Made by a program: the position numbers and the translations under genes
Shown here: one piece after another, positions 46,318 through 54,713 of the stretch
Layout of the letters: each line of letters begins with the position of its first letter
How positions within the stretch are numbered: position 1 is the first letter of the stretch
The notes under the pieces: model-generated
The model's database searches: none
The model's input: the letters and a program-made list of their open reading frames with translations, nothing else
What the model was told of the DNA's origin: nothing
NCBI GenBank assembly: GCA_964486055.1
Contig: CAZALE010000008.1
Span: forward strand, 43,453-107,452
DNA from: J014 sp964486055
GTDB lineage: Bacteria > Acidobacteriota > Blastocatellia > Pyrinomonadales > Pyrinomonadaceae
Length of the DNA stretch: 64,000 nt
Direction of reading: 5' to 3'

Positions 46318-47562
46318 TTATGATTTTGGGATTTGAGCGCTGGATGGCGGCTTAACTGTTAAGAATAGTATCGCAGCCAGTAGAGATAGGGTTGAGCCAA
46401 ATAAAAATGCTGGTGTAGGACCAGCGAAGTTCCATATCGCACCGAATATAACTGATGCTGGAAAAACGGTGATGCTGAAAGCCAGAGCGTATAGTCCGAA
46501 AGCTGTTCCTCTTTTTTCCTCTGGTATTAAATCTGCAACGAAAGCCCTTTCGGTTCCTTCGGTGAAACCAAAATAGAATCCGTAAATGAAGAAAAGTAGC
46601 CAGATCTGCCATTCTGAATTTACAAATGCAAAACCGAAATATACTAGTGCGTATAACATCCATCCTGACAATATGATCCTTTTTCTTCCGATTTTATCTG
46701 AGAAATCGCCTCCAATAAGGGAGCTAATGACCTTTGCAATGTGAAGGAGCATCCAAAGAATTGGTAGCATTGAGGATTTGACACCTAACTCCTGTGCTTT
46801 CAATAGGAGAAATGCATCCGTTGAGTTTGAAAGTGTGAAGAGAGAGATTGAAACTAAGAAGCGCTTAAAATTAGGATCGAATTCACTTAGAGATAGTTTT
46901 ATATGGATTTTCTTGTTTACCTCAGCGGCCCTTTGTTCTTTAACAAAAAATATTATGAATAGAAGTGCTAAGAAGGTCGGGACTGAAGCTAATAGAAAAA
47001 TTTTTTTGTAGTCGTCTACCGAAAGTTTATCGGGACTACTCGCTATTGTCACAATTAAGATATAGCCGATAAGTGGACCAATAACTGCACCTAAGTTATC
47101 TGCAGCGCGATTTATACCGAACGCTATACCTCTCTGTTCTGGTAATATTTTCGTCGCGATCAGAGCATCACGTGGAGCACTACGAATCCCTTTTCCAATT
47201 CTATCGATAGCTCTGACCACTAGGACTTGAGACCATGTGGTTGTAAATGCGAGGAATGGTCGAGTGAAGGCTGTGAGTGCGTAACCACAAAAGACTAGAG
47301 GTTTTCTTCTTCGAATTTTATCACTCCAGTAACCGGAAAAAAGCTTGAGTAAGGCTGCAATAGACTCAGCTAATCCTTCTATAAGACCAATTGCAAATGG
47401 TGATGTGCCTAGTGCGAGAGTTAGAAACATTGGTAATATGGGGTAGATTATTTCGCTAGAAGTGTCATTAAGTAGGGAAACTAAGCTTAAAGCAAAGACA
47501 TTACGAGGTAGCGATTTATAACGAGCTATAAAAGATTGATTATCAGTTTGCTTCACGCTCAT
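46318..47562 (-). CDS. MFS transporter
   Basis: A 414-residue major-facilitator protein with about 12 membrane segments. The family loop motif between TM2 and TM3 is GYWSDKIRRRKPLV, and DRIGKGIRSAPRDALIA marks the subgroup with a second conserved loop. The second half repeats this as GGDFSDKIGRKRIILSG. Substrate unknown. Its start overlaps the preceding gene's stop by 1 base (TAATG), and it ends the purH-yacG chain. Confidence 0.9.
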   Translation of the reverse strand: MSVKQTDNQSFIARYKSLPRNVFALSLVSLLNDTSSEIIYPILPMFLTLALGTSPFAIGLIEGLAESIAALLKLFSGYWSDKIRRRKPLVFCGYALTAFTRPFLAFTTTWSQVLVVRAIDRIGKGIRSAPRDALIATKILPEQRGIAFGINRAADNLGAVIGPLIGYILIVTIASSPDKLSVDDYKKIFLLASVPTFLALLFIIFFVKEQRAAEVNKKIHIKLSLSEFDPNFKRFLVSISLFTLSNSTDAFLLLKAQELGVKSSMLPILWMLLHIAKVISSLIGGDFSDKIGRKRIILSGWMLYALVYFGFAFVNSEWQIWLLFFIYGFYFGFTEGTERAFVADLIPEEKRGTAFGLYALAFSITVFPASVIFGAIWNFAGPTPAFLFGSTLSLLAAILFLTVKPPSSAQIPKS

Positions 47563-47795
47563 TAACGAGATTTGTGTACTGCAGGGCGTTTTGTCGATTC
47601 ATTGCTGCCAAAGCTAAACCAGATGACTAAACTACCAATTAGGGCAACTATCATTATGAGCCCCACCAGTATTAGCCTTATTACTATTTTCACGGTTTTC
47701 TTCAGGATGAAAAAAATAAACAGTGCAAAAGCGGATAGACCTAGAAAAAAAGCTGCCGGTAGAATCCATACGAGAAGGCTAACTGAATCACTCAT
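47562..47795 (-). CDS. Small membrane protein
   Basis: The ATG at 47795 gives 77 residues; the longer frame from 47882 crosses yacG and is not preferred. Two hydrophobic segments (LLVWILPAAFFLGLSAFALFIFFILKK and VIRLILVGLIMIVALIGSLVIW) make a hairpin. No family is recognised. It overlaps the 3' end of yacG by 8 bases and the start of the MFS gene by 1 base, so it is translated in the same unit. Confidence 0.7.
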   Translation of the reverse strand: MSDSVSLLVWILPAAFFLGLSAFALFIFFILKKTVKIVIRLILVGLIMIVALIGSLVIWFSFGSNESTKRPAVHKSR

Positions 47796-47988
47796 CGACG
47801 GTTTCCCCCGAAATTCGTGAGTTATCAGTGGTTGCCTCGGAGATTGATTCTTCTTCCGAGGCAATTTTATATTCTTCATCAACCCAAGCGCCGAGATCTA
47901 TTAGTTTGCATCTTTCTGAGCAAAAGGGGCGAAATGGGTTACCCTCATATTCTTTTTGCTTACCACAAGTTGGGCATCTTACTAACAT
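47788..47988 (-). CDS. yacG: Zinc-binding gyrase inhibitor YacG
   Basis: YacG binds DNA gyrase in E. coli and inhibits it. Four Cys (C5, C8 in CPTC; C23 and C27 in CSERC) form the zinc site, followed by the family's LIDLGAWVDEEYKI. The 66-residue length fits, with an acidic tail. It follows purH by 12 bp. Confidence 0.92.
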   Translation of the reverse strand: MLVRCPTCGKQKEYEGNPFRPFCSERCKLIDLGAWVDEEYKIASEEESISEATTDNSRISGETVDE

Positions 47989-48000
47989 ATCGATAGTTAC

Positions 48001-49704
48001 TCAGTGCCTAAAATGTCGGAATCCTGTGAAAACCATTGAGATATTATGCTCGTCTGCAGCTTTTATTACTTCGTCGTCTTTAATTGATCCACCTGGTTGG
48101 ATTATAGCTGATATTCCATGAGCTGCTGCTTCATCCACATTGTCTCTAAATGGAAAGAAAGCATCAGATGCAAGGACGGCATCTTCCAATGGCAGATTAA
48201 ATCTCTTAGCTCGCATAGCTGCGATCTTTATAGAATCCAGCCGATTCATTTGTCCAGCTCCGATACCTAGCGTTTGATAGCTATTTGCTAATACTATGGC
48301 GTTAGATTTTACATGTTTACAGACTCTCCAAGCAAATAGCATTGCCTTTATCTGAATTTCTGATGGTGCTTTTTTAGTAACTACTCTCAGATCAGCTCTT
48401 TGAATTTTTTTGTCATCTTGTTCTTGAATTAAAATGCCGCCGGAGATGCTTCGATAACTCAGCCGATGATTGATCGACGTGTCGTGCCCCACCCTTAATA
48501 TTCTTAAATTTTTCTTTTTGCTGAAGATTGCAAGTGCATTTTCTGTGTAATCAGGTGCAACAACGACTTCCGTGAAGATTTCGAGGATCTTATTTGCTGT
48601 TTTTTCGTCTACTATTCGATTAAAGGCTACGATACCTCCGAAGGCTGAAACTGGATCCGTTGAAAGAGCACGCTCATAAGATTCTAGTGTATCATTGCCT
48701 ATTCCGACACCAGCGGGATTAGTGTGTTTGATGATGGCACAAGCTGGTTCATCGAATTCGCATACTATGCTCCATGCGGTATCTGAGTCTAGGTAATTAT
48801 TAAATGACATCTCTTTACCTTGTATGAGTTGAGCTTTCGCAATACCTCCGGATGGTATTGAATAAAGAGCAGCTGCTTGATGAGGATTCTCACCGTATCT
48901 GAGATCCTGTATTTTTTTTAGGTTCAAAGACAGCCTTTCTGGAAATGTTTCGTGAGAATCATTTAAGGCTTTTTTCTCAATCTCAGTGGCATTGTCAGCA
49001 AAGTTGGTCGGTAGATTCACACTAATTTTCTCTGAAACTTTATGCAACTGGGATAAAATCGCATGAAGATTTCTAGAGGGAAGATTCTTTTGAGATTCGA
49101 AGCATTTAGAGAGCAAGAAATCAGTAATAGCCTTATCATAAGAGGAAGTCAGCGCGAAAGCATATGCAGCGAGAAGTTGCCTAGTTTGTGATGTTGTCGA
49201 TCCATTGTTCGCTTTCAGTTCCTCAAGAATGAGTTGATAAAATGCTGGTGAGGTTACAACCGTAACTTCCTCGTAATTTTTAGCAGCGGCCCTAATCATA
49301 GCTGGCCCACCAATATCGATATTTTCGATTGCCTCTGCTAGCGTGCAATCTGGGTTTTGAATTACTTTCTCAAACGGGTAGAGATTTACCACCACTAAAT
49401 CAATTAAACCTATTCCTAATGTTTCCAATTGCTCTAAGTGACTTGTTTTGTCTCTTATGGCTAGTAGTCCAGCATGAATCTTAGGATGCAGAGTTTTGAC
49501 TCTGCCGTCCAGTATTTCCGGGAAACCCGTTATTTGGGAGACTTCCGTTATTTTGATTCCCTCTTGTTTTAGAGTTTGAGCTGTTCCACCAGTGGAGATT
49601 ATTTCAATGTTGAAGTTCTGTAGTTCTCTGGCAAATGGAATAATAGAGCTTTTGTCGTAAACGCTTATCAAAGCACGTTTTATGCGCTTCAATTTCTCTT
49701 TCAT
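48001..49704 (-). CDS. purH: Bifunctional PurH (AICAR transformylase / IMP cyclohydrolase)
   Basis: PurH catalyses the last two steps of purine synthesis. The cyclohydrolase domain (residues ~1-195) has ALISVYDKSS, EIISTGGTAQTL, DGRVKTLHPKIHAG and DIGGPAMIRAAAKN; the transformylase domain (from about 260) has RYGENPHQAAAL, NNYLDSDTAW, IIKHTNPAGVG and PFRDNVDEAAAHGI. At 567 residues it is ~40 longer than usual owing to an extra segment (about residues 201-256) between the domains. I use the ATG at 49704; a TTG at 49731 is in frame. Confidence 0.97.
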   Translation of the reverse strand: MKEKLKRIKRALISVYDKSSIIPFARELQNFNIEIISTGGTAQTLKQEGIKITEVSQITGFPEILDGRVKTLHPKIHAGLLAIRDKTSHLEQLETLGIGLIDLVVVNLYPFEKVIQNPDCTLAEAIENIDIGGPAMIRAAAKNYEEVTVVTSPAFYQLILEELKANNGSTTSQTRQLLAAYAFALTSSYDKAITDFLLSKCFESQKNLPSRNLHAILSQLHKVSEKISVNLPTNFADNATEIEKKALNDSHETFPERLSLNLKKIQDLRYGENPHQAAALYSIPSGGIAKAQLIQGKEMSFNNYLDSDTAWSIVCEFDEPACAIIKHTNPAGVGIGNDTLESYERALSTDPVSAFGGIVAFNRIVDEKTANKILEIFTEVVVAPDYTENALAIFSKKKNLRILRVGHDTSINHRLSYRSISGGILIQEQDDKKIQRADLRVVTKKAPSEIQIKAMLFAWRVCKHVKSNAIVLANSYQTLGIGAGQMNRLDSIKIAAMRAKRFNLPLEDAVLASDAFFPFRDNVDEAAAHGISAIIQPGGSIKDDEVIKAADEHNISMVFTGFRHFRH

Positions 49705-49959
49705 AAAACAATAGATTAACTCTTGAGTCAAAGATTTTCCATGTATGCATGAAAATTTATAGATGAGTCTTATGTTTCATCGAGTGAACACAGATTGATT
49801 AAAATGTGTAGCATCTGAGGGCTCTTTGGTTAAATCCGTAGGAAAAATTTTCCGAAGAAGAGCAGACTCAGTATCAATATGATCGCGTAAATGATGATTT
49901 TGATTATGCTCATTGCTAACATTTTATTCAGGCAATTCTTTCAGATTCAAGTTAACTCT

Positions 49960-51408
49960 ATGCGATTGATGATTTTTTTAGTAGCATTTTTTAATTTAAG
50001 TTGGTCGTGCATTGCACAGGAAGTGAGTCTCGAATTGAGTTATTTTGGTAGGGGAAATATTGAAGTAGAGGGCACGTTAAATAGATCTGATGAAAATAGC
50101 TGGTCTTTTGTGAATGAATATGCCGAGCAGACGGATTTAAGAGATAGAATCGTCAATTTAAAATTTTTCGATGAGGCAGGAAGAGAGCTTCCGTTGGAGC
50201 GGCTCAGTGATGGAAGATTCAAACTTGACCCTAAGGCCAAGTATTTTAAGTATGAGGTGATTAGCAAACCGGATAATGAGATATCAGCCAATGTATCGTG
50301 GGTTGACGAGCAGGTTGGGCTTTTACTTTTGAACGATTTAATGCCTGTTGAGCTTTTAGGAAAGAAATCTATCATTTCGTTCAAGTTGCCGAATGGTTGG
50401 AGAGTTGTTTCATCCGAGTTGCAGCTTACTCCGACAAATTTTTTGGTCCTGAATCCTGAGAAGGCTGTATTCTTAATTGCTAGTGATATCAGAATTCAAA
50501 CTATCAAAGTCGGTGTCGCCAAGATTGGGATTTGTTTCATTGGCGATTTGGATTTTAATGAAAATGAGGCTATCGAATCCATAAAGGAGATTTTTTCTTT
50601 TTATCAGCACAAATTCGGTTCTACGAGATTTTCTGAGGTAAGGCTTTTTGTCATTCCTTTTCCAGATAAAAACGAGCGATTAAATTCCTGGAGAGCAGAG
50701 ACTAGAGGAGCGACTGTAACTATAATCTTCGCTCCACCAGTTTTCAAGTCTAATGCACTAAATTTGTTGAATGATCAATTGCGTCATGAGTTATTACATC
50801 TGTGGATCCCAAATTCGCTCAATTTAAGTGGGAGATATGACTGGTTTTTTGAAGGATTTGTTGTTTATCAGTCATTAAAAGCGGGTGTATTTCTTGGGCA
50901 AATTCGCTTCGATGACTTTTTGGCTACAATAAGCAGAGGCTATTCCTTTCTACAAAATTCTAGAAGGCTCTCATTGATAGAAGCTTCACTCAGGCGTTGG
51001 TACGATACTAATAAAATCTTGTACGCCAAGGGTTTGATCGTCGCATTCCTGACTGATATGAAGCTAATTAGACTAAATGGCCTCAATTCAGAGGAATTAC
51101 TAGCTGAAATCCTGAAGAAGCATGGAATTAACAGTGCTCGACAGGATGGTAATCAGGCGATAATTAGGATTTTGTCCGAATATAAAGGTGCTCGAGAAGT
51201 TGTGACTAAGCACATTGAAGGAGATGAATCACCTTCATTGTCTGACGAGCTGGTGTTTTTTGGATTAACTTTAACTTCAGATGCCACAATGCCTAAGGTT
51301 ACGCTTCTACAAAATTTAAATTCTCAGCAGAGGAATTTACTCAATAAACTAGGTTATAATCAATGGCGAAACAAAAAGTTACCTCAAATGAAACTTTCAC
51401 GAAAATGA
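49960..51408 (+). CDS. M61-like metalloprotease (gluzincin), secreted
   Basis: The N-terminal ~20 residues are a signal peptide (MRLMIFLVAFFNLSWSCIAQ); an upstream frame from 49891 adds a second hydrophobic stretch and was not chosen. The zinc motif is H276-E277-LL-H280 in RHELLHLWIPN, with the downstream Glu298 in WFFEGF. That HExxH-x17-E layout and the N-terminal beta part resemble M61 glycyl aminopeptidases. It is shorter (482) and lacks an obvious PDZ domain. Its stop overlaps the next gene's ATG by 4 bases. Confidence 0.78.
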   Translation: MRLMIFLVAFFNLSWSCIAQEVSLELSYFGRGNIEVEGTLNRSDENSWSFVNEYAEQTDLRDRIVNLKFFDEAGRELPLERLSDGRFKLDPKAKYFKYEVISKPDNEISANVSWVDEQVGLLLLNDLMPVELLGKKSIISFKLPNGWRVVSSELQLTPTNFLVLNPEKAVFLIASDIRIQTIKVGVAKIGICFIGDLDFNENEAIESIKEIFSFYQHKFGSTRFSEVRLFVIPFPDKNERLNSWRAETRGATVTIIFAPPVFKSNALNLLNDQLRHELLHLWIPNSLNLSGRYDWFFEGFVVYQSLKAGVFLGQIRFDDFLATISRGYSFLQNSRRLSLIEASLRRWYDTNKILYAKGLIVAFLTDMKLIRLNGLNSEELLAEILKKHGINSARQDGNQAIIRILSEYKGAREVVTKHIEGDESPSLSDELVFFGLTLTSDATMPKVTLLQNLNSQQRNLLNKLGYNQWRNKKLPQMKLSRK

Positions 51409-52514
51409 TGAAAAAATTTTGTGTTTTGTTAGCATTCATATTCTTACTAACGCAGATTTCCTGTGTTTGGGTTACAGATGCTTTTAAGGATTTTTACAGG
51501 GAAATTGCCATAGGAGAGACTGCAACAGTTATCGCAAGTCGTGCTTACATAAGGAGTTCTTATGCTGTAGTTGCCGCTGATATATTAGAGGTTAAGAGAG
51601 GCGATACACTGGACATTCTAGATGAAACGGTACATGAGAGGGTCAAATGGTATAGAGTACGTGCACATGATGAAGATTCGACAGAAGGATGGATCGAGGC
51701 TCAAAATGTAATAATTGGAAGTCTTCTAGAAAAGTCTAGAAAATTAGCCGAAGAGGATAAAGATAGAGAGCCACAAGCAAAAGGTCAGCTGAGAGCTGCA
51801 GCTAAATTAAGATTCTCGCCCGAAATTTCAGATGATAACGTTCTTTTAACATTAGAAAAGAAGGGCGAGATCCAGACTGTATTCGATATAATGGGATGGA
51901 AATACGTTCCTAAGCTGGATGTTTCTGATAATTCTAACGAGAGGCAGGAGGAGATCGAGGCAGTCAAGCAAGACAAAAAACAAGAAACCATAGATGAGAA
52001 ATATGACATCTGGTATAAGGTGCGATTGAGTCCAGCAATTTCACCCGCTCCTGCCGGCTGGATATTTGGCAGACAGGTTGAACTATTAATCCCTCAGGAC
52101 ATAATGTATTATCAGTTTCAAGGTAAAAGATTTGTAGCGTGGCATCGAATTGACTCGTCAGATTCTGATACATATACAGTTAGCAGAACCTCTAGGCCGG
52201 GCAGCTGGATAGTTTTGTCAAGAAGCAATTTTGTAAAGGCTGATGCTGCTGATCAAGAACCTGATTTCGATGAAATTTTGGTGTTTTACTATGATAAATA
52301 CAGCGAAGAACATGTAACGGTTTATCGCAGTGGAGAGGTTTGGGGGAAGCTCCCGCTTAAAATGGGAGGGCAGGGTTTGAATAAAACTTTCACAGTGCTT
52401 TTGAGAAATATGAACGGGGAATTTGAGGAAAAAAACTTCACGATTTCTAGAAATGCTAGAGGGCACTTGCAAGTAATACCACCCCCAGATGTCCCAAAAT
52501 TCAAAGCTAAATGA
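51405..52514 (+). CDS. Lipoprotein with SH3-like domains
   Basis: The start at 51405 (MMKKFCVLLAFIFLLTQISC) gives a lipobox with Cys20; a longer frame from 51363 was not chosen. Two SH3b-like domains follow (VIASRAYIRSSYAVV...EGWIEAQNV and LRAAAKLRFSPE...PAGWIFGRQVEL). The rest is beta-rich and unassigned (KRFVAWHRIDSSDSDTYTVS). SH3b domains often bind cell-wall peptides. It overlaps the M61-like gene by four bases, so the two are coupled. Confidence 0.78.
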   Translation: MMKKFCVLLAFIFLLTQISCVWVTDAFKDFYREIAIGETATVIASRAYIRSSYAVVAADILEVKRGDTLDILDETVHERVKWYRVRAHDEDSTEGWIEAQNVIIGSLLEKSRKLAEEDKDREPQAKGQLRAAAKLRFSPEISDDNVLLTLEKKGEIQTVFDIMGWKYVPKLDVSDNSNERQEEIEAVKQDKKQETIDEKYDIWYKVRLSPAISPAPAGWIFGRQVELLIPQDIMYYQFQGKRFVAWHRIDSSDSDTYTVSRTSRPGSWIVLSRSNFVKADAADQEPDFDEILVFYYDKYSEEHVTVYRSGEVWGKLPLKMGGQGLNKTFTVLLRNMNGEFEEKNFTISRNARGHLQVIPPPDVPKFKAK

Positions 52515-52567
52515 TGTGAAAAGACCGAGGCTCTATTTATTTACGGGGATTTGAAATTAGAGAGAAA

Positions 52568-52879
52568 ATGACCGAGAACAATGAAAACGCCGAGATAAGT
52601 GAGTTTGAGCCGCTAGAGATAGAGATCACGGACACAATAGATTTACACGCTTTTGCGCCTCAAGAGATAAAAGCTTTAGTTAAGGTTTATCTCGAAGAGG
52701 CGTACAAAAAAGGGTTTAAAATGGTGCGAATCATCCACGGTAAGGGAATAGGAGTTCAAAGGGAAATAGTAAAAAAGATTCTCCGAGAAACTACTTTTGT
52801 TAAGTCGTTCAGGACAGCGGATGAATTAACTGGTGGTGGATCGGGGGCTACCATAGTCCACTTTGATTCCGACTCATAA
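52568..52879 (+). CDS. Small Smr-domain protein
   Basis: A 103-residue protein that is essentially one Smr domain: DTIDLHAFAPQEIKALVKVYLEEAYKKGFKMVRIIHGKGIGVQREIV and GGGSGATIVHF. Smr domains are nicking nucleases in MutS2 and related proteins; free-standing ones may act on RNA or DNA. The N-terminal ~20 residues are acidic. It starts 53 bp after the SH3 lipoprotein gene. Confidence 0.88.
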   Translation: MTENNENAEISEFEPLEIEITDTIDLHAFAPQEIKALVKVYLEEAYKKGFKMVRIIHGKGIGVQREIVKKILRETTFVKSFRTADELTGGGSGATIVHFDSDS

Positions 52880-52950
52880 TCAGCTTAAAGCAATCATCCT
52901 TAAAGCTTAATTTAAACTATTTTCTGATCGAGGATTGAGAGATTTTGCGT

Positions 52951-53280
52951 TCAGGTTCTTGGGTTAGAGTTATCTTCGATGATATCTGCCCAGATTTCTT
53001 CCTCTTGCTCATCCTGCACTACTTCGATTTCGAAGATATTCAATGAGTCATTTATATTTTCATTCTCTTCGTACAAATCGTTTATCATGGCTTCTTGTTC
53101 ATGTAGCTTAGCTTCGGTTTGTTTTAATTTTTCCATTAAATAGTTACATTTTCTCTCGAGCTCTGCCAGACGCTTTCTGCGTTCTTTATCCATTCTTTCT
53201 ATGTACAAAAGATACAAAAATTGCATTCCGCAGATACCAATTAGAGATAGTAGAGCAATAATCATGACGTAAAATGACAT
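52951..53280 (-). CDS. Single-TM coiled-coil protein
   Basis: A 109-residue protein with an N-terminal membrane segment (about residues 3-27) followed by a coiled coil of charged heptads (ERKCNYLMEKLKQTEAKLHEQEAMINDLYEEN) and an acidic tail. No family is recognised. It is divergent from the dienelactone hydrolase. Confidence 0.7.
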   Translation of the reverse strand: MSFYVMIIALLSLIGICGMQFLYLLYIERMDKERRKRLAELERKCNYLMEKLKQTEAKLHEQEAMINDLYEENENINDSLNIFEIEVVQDEQEEEIWADIIEDNSNPRT

Positions 53281-53380
53281 AAAATCTTGATAGTTGAATT
53301 ATACTCTTGACCTTGAAGAAAGGAAAGAACAAAATTATTTGAGTCAGAGAGATTTGGTCGGATTTTTTGAGGAGGCGCAG

Positions 53381-54229
53381 ATGAGGAAAGTTGGTAGAAG
53401 AGATTTTTTAGTTAATTCGATATTGGCTAGCGGGACATACGCTTTAGCAGTTCAACCTATTCAGACTCAGACACGAATTGTTACAGACTCAAAAGGCTTG
53501 ATTGTCGGCGAGGTGAAGATTCCTGTATCAGATGGGGAGATTCCGGCTTATAGGGCGATGCCAGATAAAAAAGACGGGAAATTTCCAGTAATTTTGGTAG
53601 TTCATGAGATATTTGGCGTTCATGAGTGGATACAAGATATATCTAGAAGACTGGCGAAACTAGGCATGATGGCTATTGCACCATATCTATACGCGCGGCA
53701 GGGTGATGTTTCAAAGATTCAGAATCTGCAGTCCATAATCTCCGAAGTAGTCTCTAAGGTTCCTGATTCTCAGGTATTATCTGATTTGGATTCAACCATT
53801 GTCTGGGCTTTGAAAAACGGAGGCGACGCCAAAAAAATCTCCATAACTGGTTTTTGCTGGGGTGGAAGAATAGTGTGGTTATACGCTGCTCATAATCCAA
53901 AGATAAAAGCAGGTGCAGCATGGTATGGAAGACTTGTGCCCTCATCTCAACAAAATCCTCTACAACCAACTCAACCGATCGAGATAGCGAGCAGATTGAC
54001 TGTACCAGTAATAGGGTTTTATGGTGCAAAGGATGCTGGTATTCCACTAGATGGGGTTAAGAAAATGCAAGAAGAGCTTCAGAAAAGTAATTCTGGATCT
54101 CAGATAGTTGTTTATGAAAATGCAGGTCATGGTTTTTTAGCTGATTATAGACCTAGCTACGAACCTAAATCTGCTGAAGATGCATGGCGAAAGATGATAG
54201 ATTGGCTAAAGAAGTACAAGGCGCTTTAG
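53381..54229 (+). CDS. Dienelactone hydrolase family protein, Tat-type signal
   Basis: GAGGAGG at 53369-53375 just before the ATG at 53381 fixes the start; the longer frame from 53294 is not used. The N-terminus GRRDFLVNSILASG looks like a twin-arginine signal. The hydrolase has the nucleophile Cys159 (TGFCWGGRIVW), an acid in GAKDAGI and His in NAGHGF. DLH enzymes open cyclic or lactone esters. Full length for the family (282). A tandem 24-bp duplication covers the stop codon. Confidence 0.88.
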   Translation: MRKVGRRDFLVNSILASGTYALAVQPIQTQTRIVTDSKGLIVGEVKIPVSDGEIPAYRAMPDKKDGKFPVILVVHEIFGVHEWIQDISRRLAKLGMMAIAPYLYARQGDVSKIQNLQSIISEVVSKVPDSQVLSDLDSTIVWALKNGGDAKKISITGFCWGGRIVWLYAAHNPKIKAGAAWYGRLVPSSQQNPLQPTQPIEIASRLTVPVIGFYGAKDAGIPLDGVKKMQEELQKSNSGSQIVVYENAGHGFLADYRPSYEPKSAEDAWRKMIDWLKKYKAL

Positions 54230-54266
54230 CACAATAAAGACGAGGCGCTTTAGCACAATAAAGACG
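54219..54266 (+). repeat. 24-bp tandem duplication at the DLH stop codon
   Basis: Unit AGGCGCTTTAGCACAATAAAGACG (first half AGGCGCTTTAGC) occurs at 54219-54242 and 54243-54266, followed by AGGC again. The stop codon TAG lies in the first copy, so the second copy is non-coding. Confidence 0.9.
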
Positions 54267-54280
54267 AGGCTTGCTTAATT

Positions 54281-54709
54281 ATGGCTAATGGAAACTTGCA
54301 GTTGGTTTATACGATTTTGTGTGATGATGTGAGACTGGAGGTCGGGAATAAAATTTCTCTCATGGGTATTTTTCAGAACATAGTTGTAGAGCGTTTACCG
54401 GTTTCCGTCATAAAGTTTGCGGTGGTCAATCATTGGCGTGGAGAGGGGCGGCATATGACTGAAGTAAGAATTTTGTCGCCCGACAAAGCAAATCTAGTAG
54501 TGACCTCTCAGCCAACGCAAATAGACATCCCGTTAGGTGGTTTCACAGACAACGTGAGTTTTTTTGTCAATGTCGTTTTCCCGGTTGCGGGAGTTTATTG
54601 GGTGCAAACGTTAGCAAACTCCGTAATAGTCGAAGAATTGCCTCTCGTTATTGCCGATGCTGCTTCACTTTCGAATTCACCTGAGGAGATCTCGCAAACA
54701 GTGAACTAG
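54281..54709 (+). CDS. DUF6941-like protein
   Basis: A 142-residue all-beta protein opening LVYTILCDDVRLEVGNKISLMGIFQNIVVERLP, which resembles DUF6941. The family is found in several phyla with no known function. It ends 4 bases before the FHA-ABC gene and is presumably co-transcribed. Confidence 0.75.
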   Translation: MANGNLQLVYTILCDDVRLEVGNKISLMGIFQNIVVERLPVSVIKFAVVNHWRGEGRHMTEVRILSPDKANLVVTSQPTQIDIPLGGFTDNVSFFVNVVFPVAGVYWVQTLANSVIVEELPLVIADAASLSNSPEEISQTVN

Positions 54710-54713
54710 AGAA

